Shown here: piece by piece, positions 52,433-61,717 of the stretch | Numbering within the stretch: the stretch's first letter is position 1 | How the letters are laid out: every line of letters starts with the position of its first letter | From: Karalla daura | Taxonomy: Eukaryota > Chordata > Actinopteri > Chaetodontiformes > Leiognathidae | DNA: 64,000 nucleotides | Assembly: GCA_029224185.1 (NCBI GenBank) | Contig: CM055199.1 | Span: 15,134,767-15,198,766, forward strand | Reading direction: 5' to 3' | The notes under the pieces: generated by a model | Database searches by the model: none | What the model was told of the DNA's origin: nothing | What the model saw: only the letters and a program-made list of their open reading frames with translations | Made by a program: the position numbers and the translations under genes

Positions 52433-53720
52433 CCCACTCTGCTTGTGATTGAAAAGCCCACTACGTGCAACTTTCAGAAAAGCTTCACAGAGAAGCAGAC
52501 AAAGCAAGCGGACGTAGAGGAGGATGAAGGTCCGTGCATCCAAATAGGTGTGTTTTTCCTCGGAGGGGGCGGGGGGCGAACGCGGCACCTTTAAGCTCAA
52601 CACCATCTGCAGCTTTACGGTCACTTCTGTCCTCAGTTGTCAAACGTCTGGAGTGCGGAGCTCAGGTATGGACCTCTAACCACCTCTCACTAGTGGCTCC
52701 ACTCCAGCTCCATCACACTGTGACAGTCTGTCAGGCTTGCGAGGCTGCGCCGAAGAAAAGAGCTGCAGGAGCGAGTGCTGATGCAGTTCACCTGGAAAGT
52801 TGCACGAGAAGTCCCGAAAGTTCCACTTTTTGTACGTGGAAAATTTTGGAAAACATTTTTCAACTTTATTTTTTTACGTCGGATTGTGTCAAAGCGTCAC
52901 TTAGAAAGACAAACGCAGTTGCGCCCGGCTGTGATCACTTTAACTGACTTTGCCTCTTGGCCCAGATGTTAATCATGTATATCCTCTCGTGCTATTTCAC
53001 AATGACGACTCCCTATTTCTTGAAAGTCGTCATTGTTGAGCACGTCTCTTATTTTTCCGGGGCCTGCGACAAGAACCATTTTGTGGAAAAATGTCTTGTT
53101 TCACCTCAAAATGTTCATCCCGAGGTGCAGCAAATAAAAAATAAGATTCGCATGTTAAATGACGAAGTATTACACGTCTTTGCCGTGCTTAATAATTAAT
53201 CGCCCATCCCATCGCCCTATGAATATTTACATGCAAAGTGTCCCTGGGAGCCTTCCATATGCCAGAGGGAGGGAAGTCTGTGTGTTTATAGCATTAAACA
53301 CTCAAACATCGTCACCAACCCCATTTCGCCTCAAACCATGAAAAACAGCCACTAAAGCATTGCGAGCATTTTATTTGTTGTTGCACAATGTAACCTATTC
53401 AACTTCCATTTAGACATGGCAAGTCAAATTACAGGTACTCTCTCTGAGCCCGGTTGAAATCCCAGGACGCCGCTTGTCGGCTCTGAACGTGAAGGGAGGC
53501 AGAAATGAGGGTTTCTTTTTTCTCTTTTTTTTTTCCCCCTCAGTGGTTGTTTCCCAGAGCCGTGACATTGTTCATTGAGATCACCTTCCACTTACTGTGT
53601 CAACGTGTCAAAGGTCTTGATGTCGGCCCCGCTCGAATCAGGCCGTCATTACGCGGCAGGAGAAATTGCATATTAGATTATGTGCTGTAAAAAGCAGCAT
53701 CATACCGTGCAAAAGAGAGG

Positions 53721-53756
53721 GGAAGGCGAGGGAGGAGGAGGGGGGAGGGGGGTAGG
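53721..53756. repeat. GGA/G-rich tract
   Basis: Purine-only run with G runs up to six, quadruplex-prone. Confidence 0.75.
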
Positions 53757-53849
53757 ACAGAAAAGTTCATTTGTGCCTGTGTATCTTTATGAGAGGACAA
53801 TGAAATACAAACTCTGCAAATTCTAAATGATTGCAGCGGGTTTCTGAGC

Positions 53850-54420
53850 TAATTAAAGCCGAGGACTTTGGACCTCTGCGAAGCCAGACATTAATGCGGC
53901 GTTCACTTCTAATCTCGGCGACTTGCTTATCTTTATTTCCCCCGCTGTGTCTGATCCAAAAAAAAAAAAAGATCTGCGGTGCAGGAGCGGAAGCGGCAGC
54001 AGATCGGAAACATCGCGTGACTGCTCCGCTCAGCTCACGACACAGACATGAATCTCTGACCTTTGACCTTTCGAGAGCGGAAAGATCCGGAGAATGCAGC
54101 GAGACACTTCTTGTTCGAGTTGCACTTGGGCCGATTTAAAAGACACCGCGCGCTATGTAATGGACGCGGAGGCTGTGTAATACAAATAAATTCGCTGTTA
54201 GTTGTGAACCCGGGCATGTTGCCTCCATTGTGGATATTTATCTGGGAGAAGGGAAGGCTGAGCGTCATTGTAGCCTCCCCGCAGGTCCCCGAGCTCTCAG
54301 ATCTCCTCTCCGTCTCCTGTGTGGATAAGTAGTGGCTGCGAAAAAGCAACGCCGCTCTTTGATATTTCACTCCTCATTTGAATCAGTGGCCGCCGTATTT
54401 GACAATGCCAGGTAATTACC
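53850..54420. other. Candidate regulatory block around the DR1 element
   Basis: Mostly unique, GC-balanced sequence broken only by a 13-base A run near 53959. It holds the perfect DR1 at 54057-54069 and ends before a GGGA-type repeat at 54.5 kb. Confidence 0.25.
54057..54069 (-). promoter_or_regulatory. Perfect DR1 nuclear-receptor element
   Basis: The minus strand reads AGGTCA-A-AGGTCA, two perfect half-sites spaced by one base. DR1 elements bind RXR heterodimers, HNF4 and COUP-TF (Nr2f) receptors. It lies about 7.6 kb upstream of the meis2 ATG in unique GC-balanced sequence. Which receptor, if any, uses it is unknown. Confidence 0.45.
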
Positions 54421-54492
54421 TGGGTACCACGCTTGATCATGTGAACTCCAGCAAAACCAGAGTTGAGATAGAGGGAGGAGGAAAAAAAAACC

Positions 54493-54545
54493 GAGGGATG
54501 GAGGGAGGGAGGGAGTGAGGGAGGGAAGGAGGGAGGGAGGGGCGA
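54493..54545. repeat. GGGA tetranucleotide repeat
   Basis: About ten GGGA/GGAA units. Confidence 0.85.
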
Positions 54546-54702
54546 GGAGACGGAAATGAGATCACACAAACAAGGGGGACCAAACAGCGCACAAACACAA
54601 ACACACCCTCCGCGTTTGTTCACGTGCGCCGAGAGAGGAGTGTGTCGTGTAAGGGAAGGAGTGTGTGTTTTCTTTTCTGCCTCCGCTCTGTCCCACGCTG
54701 TG

Positions 54703-54722
54703 AGGTCACACACTGAGGGTCA
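54703..54722 (+). promoter_or_regulatory. DR8-type pair of nuclear-receptor half-sites
   Basis: AGGTCA at 54703-54708 and GGGTCA at 54717-54722 are direct repeats separated by eight bases. DR8 arrangements are a reported, less common RAR/RXR layout. The pair lies 635 bases from the DR1. Confidence 0.25.
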
Positions 54723-54824
54723 CATGACACAGAGGATACACCAAGTGTGAGTTTATTGCAACTTAAATGAATAGTTTTTCGTCTCTGGGGCTCTGCCATT
54801 TGTCTGGCTCATGGTCCCTATGGC

Positions 54825-54836
54825 GTGTGTGTGTGT

Positions 54837-54894
<58 letters not shown>
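54825..54894. repeat. GT microsatellite, longest in the window
   Basis: About 35 GT units with a single AT interruption at 54841-54842. Confidence 0.95.
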
Positions 54895-54895
<1 letters not shown>

Positions 54896-56140
54896 TGCAA
54901 CTCATATATGCCAACGCAGAAAATACCACAAAAAGCATTGACGAGAAGAAATCAGAGGATGTGTTCAGGAATGTTTTAATGGCATTACGTTAAAGCATCG
55001 GGAGAAATTTACAACACACGCAGTAAATTTACAAAATGAAACAAAGTCTTGTTTGTTACAGCGGATAAAGGCAACGTGAAGAGGGGGGGGGGGGGAATAC
55101 ATAATCGTACAAATGTATACCAGTGGAAGTGAAGCTCACAGTGTTTCAAATAGCAGGATATGGAGCCTTGTCAATGATGTTTATTGAATCGGAGAGCGGC
55201 GTTTACTCTGTTGTGTGACTGGAATATCAAAAGCCGTGGGTGCATGCGAATGCAGCTGCGTCGGGGCTGAGTGACTGAGCTCTCCTCGGAGGAAAGAGAG
55301 CAAGACAACTTCGCCTCGGCCTCCAACTTTAACTGCAGCTCTGTGCCAACGTGGAGGGAGGGGGAGGAGAGAGAGGGGGAAAAAAAATCAAAACAAAGGC
55401 AAAAGTCACCTGAAATGAATATGAATTTTAGACCTTCAAAAAAAAAAGGATTTCTTTAAAATAAACCCTTTAAGTTAAATGCACCCAGTTACGCCTTTTA
55501 ATGAGCTCCTATAAAGGAAATCATTAAGGCTATAAATAAAGGTGAGTGACTGCAGTCGCACAAGACAAGCTAAATATATCCCAAGTTTTTCACAAAGGAC
55601 GTTTTGTCTCCTTTTTTCTCACCTTCTATTTAATTAACAGTTTGATTAAAGCGGCTGCCGTTCCTGCAGGTATTTTCTCATTTATTTATTTATTTTTGCA
55701 CCTTGAGATCCCTTGTCATGAGTTTTTAGGGCTAAGACATGCGGATCTATTTCCTGCACAGCCTGCTGACATTCCTCATCCGAGCAAGTTTGCAGACGCC
55801 ATTTTATTCACTTTCTAATCATATTGGAACCGTGAAAACATCCGCACTCCACCCCTTCACTTACACCCCCCCCCCCTTCCACCACCACCACACACCCCTC
55901 CCTTACCCTTCACTCCCTGGCTGGACAAACAGCACAAGAGGGGGAATTTGTATCCATTTCAAAGCGAGAGAGGGGGGAATTAAGACAATTTAATAAAGGC
56001 TTAAAGCGGTGGGGTTGTCTCTGCGGCGCCTAGAGCCATATTTCCTCTGATCAGCGGAGGAGGGCGACTTTATTGGACATGTTTCTATTTCCAAATCCGC
56101 ATAACAGGCAACGATGCATGTATTTCCTATAATGTAGATA

Positions 56141-56176
56141 AGGGAGAGAGAGAGAGAGAGAGGGAGAGAGAGAGGG
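56141..56176. repeat. GA microsatellite
   Basis: GA units with two GGG breaks. Confidence 0.85.
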
Positions 56177-57644
56177 TTTGATATGTAATAAAAGGTGGGT
56201 CTGTGCTGCCTGTTTAAGCCCCTTTAAGCCTGATAAATGATGAGCGACAGAGGCACAGCGAGAGGGTCACCACCATTAACTCCTCGGTTTCCCGGCCTCC
56301 ACTTAAACTTCTCTCAATTACATCTGGTAATGTGGCTGGATACGGGCCTTATAGGCAGCTCAATGTGAGCAGAGAGAAGGGGGGGGGGCATCATATAGTC
56401 AGGTTTTAAGGCCCGTGGAACCACACAGCACACACAGGTATTCCAGGACAAACACCGAGCTCATTAAAGCAGCGTTTGGCTGTGGTAATCTCCGACCCGG
56501 GTCACGGCTGAGGCGATCCGAGCCGAGCCGAGCTGAGCTGAGTCGAGCCCTGATCGCTCCTTGAATGTCGGAGGAAGGAGGAGAGGAGGAAAAAAAGACA
56601 CGCACACCCAGACACATGCTGCCAAAGCCTTTCCAGTTCGTTTGCGCAAGAAATGTTTCAAACAGGCTTTTATTTTGAAGGAAGCGATTTTTTTTCAGCT
56701 TTAGTCTCGATTTATATTCACTTTGTTCAATACCTAAACGCGCTGTTTCACGAACTTACAGCCGGAATCGCGTTTATTGCCCATAACAATGTAGTAATAC
56801 AACTGCGAGGGATTTGTTTTAGATGTAAAACGAGCATTCACATATCAAGTACGTGCATTAATATACACACGGCATCCATGCATTTCAACATGCAATTCTG
56901 TGCAACGTGTGCAGATATATGTGCCAGGGACTAAATTATTTTTTTTCTTTTTTAATTGTATTAATCTGCAGATTTTCTTTTGTACTTTAGTATATCCGCA
57001 TGCAAAAATGCGTGTCATCGCAAATATAAAAACAAAAACATTGATAAAGGATTATAGCGTCTGCGTGATTAGGGTTTAGGTAAATTAAATACTTTTTAAA
57101 AATGTGGTCTAGATTCAGACAAAGACAGATGATTTTCTTTCAAAAATAAAATAAAAAATCTGTAAATTCTCCAAACAGTTGTTGCGCAGGTAATTAAAGA
57201 CAAAGTGCGACTTGTAAAGGCCACGTTTTCCTGTCTTTTTTCCTTCTTTCTTTTATTATTGTGACAGCGTCTCCTGTGCAGAGGTTATGGATTTCTGTTC
57301 TTGGCTTTGCCATGGAGAAAGGATGGGAAAAAAGTGCAAGAAACGAACAAACTGAGAGACGCATTAACAGAGAAATCACCAAAAAATAAAATCCGCATTT
57401 TCTATGAATATATATTTATAGATGAATATCCCTCGCATTTCACCTCAGAAACATTACTGCGTCGTGGAAATAATAATAAACACATCATTGAATCCCATTC
57501 GCTTTCATTTCCAATCAAATAATCAAGATTTTGTCGAGATTTCGAGGCAGTATCGGGGCTATTTTGCTTTTTATTATTATTTCTTTTAATGTTATCTTTA
57601 CGGGCCTCTCCTCGTGTGTTGTACAGCTCCCTGCAGCGGAGCTA

Positions 57645-57659
57645 CCGCCAGGTGGCGCT
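57645..57659 (+). promoter_or_regulatory. CTCF-like binding site
   Basis: CCGCCAGGTGGCGCT matches the CTCF core consensus (CC-R-S-Y-AG-R-K-GGCRSY) at essentially every constrained position. It lies about 4 kb upstream of the meis2 ATG in a short GC-rich island within A/T-rich sequence. In the usual convention the motif is in forward orientation, pointing towards meis2. CTCF sites of this kind anchor chromatin loops. Occupancy cannot be read from sequence. Confidence 0.6.
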
Positions 57660-58405
57660 GCACGGCCACATATCTCCCCCTCCGTTCTGCCTCTGAAGGG
57701 AAAAAGCCACAGTAACACTCAGAGCTGGCCTCCCCTCTCTCTCTCTCTGTGTCCCCCTCCTCCCTTTACTAACCCTCTGACACCAGACTCTGAGAATCGT
57801 TGGAGGGGAAAATGAGGCTTTGGGAGCTGAAGAATTTACAGTTAGTCGCGAAACTTTTACAAGTATTTGAGTTGCTCACTCGACTTCTTTTTTTTTCTCC
57901 TGAAACCCTATAGTCACATTTCAGACCTGGGGGTCAGGAAGAGTTCAGATGCAGACGACTGAGGTAATGCTGTCTGCAAGAAGATACACGTCTCAAAACA
58001 CGCGTGTCAAAGGGAAAATATGGGAAAATCCAAATAGAAGTGTTATGGGTATGTTTCTAAAAATTGATTTTATTTCCCATTTTTCGTTAAAAGTGGACAC
58101 GCTGCAAGCTTTTTCTCCTCCCTCTCCAGTAGTCAAGTAAGTCTATGATCCAGTCTTATCTCCTGGCCTCCTCTATACATTAGCCCGGGGTTCCATTTGC
58201 ATAATCTCAAACAGTGAAGAGGGCCAAAGAAGAACAAAGTTACAAACAAGATTAGCCCCATTTTATTTGTTCCTGCGCTTGAGCGTCGATTGTTTCTTCC
58301 TAGAGGAGTGTTTAAGGTCACTAAGAGGATTGGAAGCCCGTTTCATATCAGTTTTGAGGGGAATTAAATCAACAATGCATTTCTCTCCCATATTTAGCAA
58401 CAGGC

Positions 58406-58406
<1 letters not shown>

Positions 58407-58454
<48 letters not shown>

Positions 58455-58460
58455 TGTGTG
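58407..58460. repeat. TG microsatellite
   Basis: About 22 perfect TG units, one TACG break, then four more. Confidence 0.9.
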
Positions 58461-59169
58461 AGCCCTGCAGGGAGAGAGGGAAGGAGGTGGGGGGGATTTG
58501 AAGTCCCTCAGAGTAAACAGAGGAGGGAGAAGAAGTTCAGAGCTGCTGCCCCATGCATGCTGCACCTTTTCGGATGTGACCAGAGAGGATCTGTAGCCTG
58601 GTGATCGTCCCTGTAGTGTTTTCCTTGAAATGGATCCCCCCCTCCTCTCTCTCTCTCTTCCACCACCTCCTCCTCCTCTTCTTCTCCACCTCCTTCTCTT
58701 TTCTCCTAATGAATCCAAACGCAGCTGGCCATGTCCCACACGGACACCGAGGAGCTTTAACCCTAACCTGACCTCCATTTGACACCAGCAGAGGAAATTT
58801 TACCACCTCTTAATGCCATCCACTGGATTTTTTGTTGTTTTATTTTATTTTATTTTTGCGTTTTACTTTGTATGAGTGTGTGCACCTGAGAAACACCTCT
58901 AAGACCCCCCCCTCCATTCTTCACACACTCTTACACACACGCCTAAGAAATAACCTGCAATTGTGTGAGTGTATGTGTGTGAGAGAGCGAGAGAGAGGGA
59001 GTGTGTGTATGTGTGCGTGTGTGTGACAGCTCTTCCTGGCATCAGCTGGGCTTGTAAACGCGTCCAGGTTGGTAGCAGGGGGGGAGTTTAAGTTGTTTAC
59101 GAGGAAAATTAATTTTAATCACCTATTGAGTGAATGATGATTAAAATCAAATCTTGGGGAAAAACGAGA

Positions 59170-59250
59170 TGGAGGCTTGTGCGCAACGCGGCGCCGCGCC
59201 GCACCGCGCGTCCTGCGCCCTGTTAATGCGCGCAAACAGGGTCGCGTTTA
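59170..59250. promoter_or_regulatory. CpG-rich pocket upstream of meis2
   Basis: A dense CpG cluster at 59180-59232 (CGCGGCGCCGCGCCGCACCG) about 2.5 kb upstream of the ATG. Vertebrate meis promoters lie in CpG islands, so this may mark the island's edge or an upstream start. Confidence 0.35.
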
Positions 59251-59311
59251 CGGCTTCTATTAATTACTCAAATAAATAGTTCACAAAGGGACGGAGTTTA
59301 GGATTTCACGG

Positions 59312-59340
59312 AGTCGTCGTCGTCATCGTCGTCGTCGTGG
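59312..59340. repeat. GTC trinucleotide repeat
   Basis: About nine GTC/GTCATC units rich in CpG. Confidence 0.85.
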
Positions 59341-59606
59341 AAGTTTTAAAGGGGAGAGACGAGAGTTCTCTGCGTCGGACTCGCGTAATTAGCCACCCAC
59401 ACAATAAATGTGGCAAAATTATACGCCAAAAATACAAGATCTATAAGTGTTTCAGAAGTGCGCGTCGACGTTTTGTGCGCAATTACGCACGGATCCGGAA
59501 ATATAACCTGTGGTTTAAAAAAGAAAAAGCTAAAAAACTTCTACTTAAGAGCAGAAAAAATACAGGATTAATTGGTGCTTACTTACCGTGCTGATCCAAA
59601 ACGGGC

Positions 59607-59658
59607 AGAGGAGGAAGAAGAAGAGGAGGAGGAGGAGGAAGAGGAGGAGGAGGGGAGG
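59607..59658. repeat. Homopurine GGA/GAA tract
   Basis: Fifty-two bases of pure purine in GGA and GAA units, about 2 kb upstream of meis2, followed by an A run. Confidence 0.9.
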
Positions 59659-60360
59659 TAAAAAAAAAAAATTAAAAAGTTAGTGTGGGAGATGGGATTT
59701 AGCTTTATGAAAATGTGTCCAGTCTCAGGCTGTGCGGGTTTTTACACACAGAGAGCTGGGGGAAGGAGGAGGCAGCTCTGTGCGCACAGCTCCGCAGACG
59801 CAGCAGCAGCAGCAGCTCCGTCCCTGTGTGGGTATAGTGCAGGTTGTAATGTCCACACCGCCGTTTGTCAAAGCCTGCAGTCCTGCCCCCTCCATGCCAA
59901 CAAACATAACTGTTGTCACGGCTTCATTTATTAAATCTTTTTCCTTTTTTTTTTTTTTTAGTTGTTCAAAAAAAGTCACCCCCTACCCGTCCATCCATCC
60001 CCACCAACAACACCACCTCCACCTCCTCCTGCTATTTCTGTAATCGACCCCCAGCAACTGTTTTGTTTATTGACCCTCCGACTGTACAGCCTCATCTCTC
60101 TCTCACTCTCTCTTTCTGTCTACCTTAACCTGTGAATAATTAATTTCCACCTTTAAAAAATGCCTGCCACGACAGCCACAATGCCACATTTACGCCCTTG
60201 ATGGAGCTAAATATTAAAAGATGGCCCTTTATGCTTCTGTTTGGTGCGTAAAAAGTGCCTAGACTCCTCTCCCCCCCAAAAAAAAGGAAAAAAAGAGAGG
60301 AGGGGGCTTCACTTCACTTGCAATCGATGCTCCTCCTTCTTAAACTTCAATCTCCTCACA

Positions 60361-60370
60361 TGATTGATGA
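60361..60370 (+). promoter_or_regulatory. Pbx-Hox-like site TGATTGATGA near the promoter
   Basis: Differs from the anterior Pbx-Hox consensus only at the last base. It lies about 1.3 kb upstream of the meis2 ATG, in unique sequence that also holds TTGATAATTGA at 60382-60392. Function is inferred. Confidence 0.3.
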
Positions 60371-61005
60371 TCTCGGGGAGCTTTGATAATTGACTACTCT
60401 GAGGTAAAGGCACGGATTTCTATCGAGAAACATACAAAATTGCCTTTCTTTGTTGTTGTTCCTCTTGGAAAAGTTCATTCCAGGGTTTAACATGCGAGCA
60501 GGGGAGGAGGATTACGGTGATATTAGGCATCATAAGATGCAACTATTATAAACTTTTGTCCGTAAAAAAAATTGATTTTGGTACGTCAAATGCAACTTTT
60601 ACGCACCTCAAATTTCTATCTCGGGCGCTTGGATTCACTCAGTATTGCTAAAAAACCTTTTCCCTTTTTCTTTCTCTTCTCCTTTAGGACCCCCCCCCCC
60701 CTAAAAAAAGTGAATCAGGGTGGGAGTTGGAGCTGGAGCCTTCTTTTTTGTGTGTGTGTGTGTGTTACCCCCACTCTCTCTCTCTTTCTCCCTCACACAC
60801 GCACACACACATACACACACTCTCTGCATATCACAAGATTTGCTCTCTCCTCTCTGTGCTCTCTCTTCTCTCTCCTCTCTCCTTTTCGCTGGGAGCTGCT
60901 GGGAGCTGCTGCAGGACTGGCTATGGCCACCGCTACTTCCGGGATCCGTCATTTCATGCGCCCACCGCGCAGCAGCAGCGCCGCGATCTGACTCTCTCTA
61001 CGTTT

Positions 61006-61013
61006 CTATAAGC
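61006..61013 (+). promoter_or_regulatory. TATA-like box
   Basis: CTATAAGC lies about 700 bases upstream of the meis2 ATG in otherwise GC-balanced sequence. The match to the TATA consensus is partial. Many developmental-gene promoters in fish lack a TATA box, so this could be chance. Confidence 0.25.
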
Positions 61014-61341
61014 GAGCAAGCAGCCAAGCTGCCAACACTCGCTGACACTCACTCATCTCAGTTTCGCCAGATAGACGAAATACCTACAGGGGGGGAAGGA
61101 AGAAAGAAAGAGAGAGAGAGACGACTAAGAAGAAGAGGAGAAAAAGAGGAACGAGATCCGAATCTTTTTTCTTTTTCCACCATAATAAAACAAGATAAGA
61201 AGCGATCTGGACCCGGGTTTTTTTTCTTTTCTTTTTTTCTTTTAAAGGAGACGCTGAAATCGGACTAAAAAAAAGCTTCTTCTTCTTGAACATCATCATC
61301 ATTGACCGTCATTCATTCATTACCTTGACAACCTCTGGCTT

Positions 61342-61351
61342 TGATTGACAG
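61342..61351 (+). promoter_or_regulatory. Pbx-Meis/Prep composite site TGATTGACAG
   Basis: An exact ten-base match to the Pbx half-site TGAT joined to the Meis/Prep half-site TGACAG in the classic overlapping arrangement. It lies 355 bases upstream of the meis2 ATG. Known: TALE dimers bind this sequence with high affinity, often at promoters. Inference: TALE proteins may feed back on meis2. Confidence 0.45.
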
Positions 61352-61369
61352 CCGGAGTGGCAAAAAGCC

Positions 61370-61420
61370 ATGAGACGCGACACTTTAGTTACACGCAGGT
61401 TGTTGATGGGCCGATTGTAA
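61370..61420 (+). other. Upstream ORF 1 in the probable meis2 leader (16 codons)
   Basis: If transcription starts near 61037, this is the first AUG of the leader. It encodes 16 residues, with a second in-frame Met at codon 13, and stops with TAA at 61418-61420. It is in the same frame as MAQR but closed well before it. Such uORFs usually lower translation of the main ORF. It depends on the unproven start site. Confidence 0.35.
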
Positions 61421-61512
61421 CCTTCACGACTACTTCTTCAATCTTTTCTGCAATTTTTTTTGTTCTTCTACCCGAAACAAAGAAAGAAATCTCGCACTCA
61501 AAACTCTCACCG

Positions 61513-61542
61513 ATGTTTCTACTGAACCACACTGGCGAATAG
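61513..61542 (+). other. Upstream ORF 2 in the probable meis2 leader (9 codons)
   Basis: ATG at 61513 is followed by nine sense codons in total and TAG at 61540-61542. The start context is weak, with C at -3. It ends 163 bases before the meis2 ATG, far enough for reinitiation. No further AUG lies between it and the main start. Confidence 0.3.
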
Positions 61543-61705
61543 GAGACGAAGAAGAAGAAGAGGAAAGTTGGTCGAGAGAGAGGAGCGGAGGAAGGAGAGG
61601 AAAAAAAAGGAAAAATCCTGCTCCTTAAATCACTTTTCCAAGCCGGGGGGACTGGAGGGATATTAACTATACGACAGATTCAGGAGTTTATTGGAGCGCA
61701 GCCTG

Positions 61706-61717
61706 ATGGCGCAAAGG
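61706..61717 (+). CDS. meis2: meis2 coding exon 1 (MAQR)
   Basis: Twelve coding bases read ATG GCG CAA AGG, followed directly by the donor GTAGGT. A first coding exon of only four residues, MAQR, is typical of MEIS1 and MEIS2. The start context has G at +4 but C at -3, so it is only moderate by Kozak rules. The same exon presumably carries the 5' UTR upstream. The exon ends in phase 0 and joins exon 2 at the conserved YDEL. Confidence 0.93.

Larger units (their letters stand above)
48933..60939. other. Promoter-proximal non-coding zone without recognised dispersed repeats
   Basis: No gene recognised and no copy of the SINE/L2-type family seen. Candidate elements at 49.6, 52.0 and 53.85 kb, the CTCF-like motif at 57.65 kb and the Pbx-Hox-like site at 60.36 kb lie here. 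Two POU-like sites (51733-51741, 51769-51776) sit together, and another octamer lies at 58195-58202. Simple repeats remain common. Confidence 0.65.
60940..61705 (+). promoter_or_regulatory. meis2: Probable meis2 promoter and 5' UTR
   Basis: This stretch lies directly upstream of the MAQR start. A CpG-containing segment at about 60941-60990 is followed by a TATA-like CTATAAGC at 61006-61013. That would place a start site near 61036-61042, where CT-CA initiator-like steps occur. Downstream sequence is purine-rich (61084-61160, 61545-61610), as seen in long leaders. The transcription start is inferred only. The 5' UTR could begin further upstream or include another exon. A Pbx-Meis composite site and two short upstream ORFs lie within it. 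Confidence 0.45.

Noticed and set aside
54825..54894. Tandem GT array as a telomere or CRISPR-like repeat
   Set aside because: It is an ordinary dinucleotide microsatellite with no spacers or TTAGGG units.
58263..58778. 171-codon open frame on the minus strand
   Set aside because: Contains a Thr-His run from the TG microsatellite and Arg/Gly runs from CT-rich DNA; an artefact of repeats.
60720..61268. 182-codon open frame over the meis2 promoter
   Set aside because: CT/CA-rich and overlapping the probable leader in another frame; no coding features.
61706..61708. Assigning the gene to meis1 or to a specific meis2 duplicate
   Set aside because: Meis1 is contradicted by LALVF, CSSDSF and HAPHPNVMP; choosing between meis2a and meis2b needs alignments and synteny not available here.
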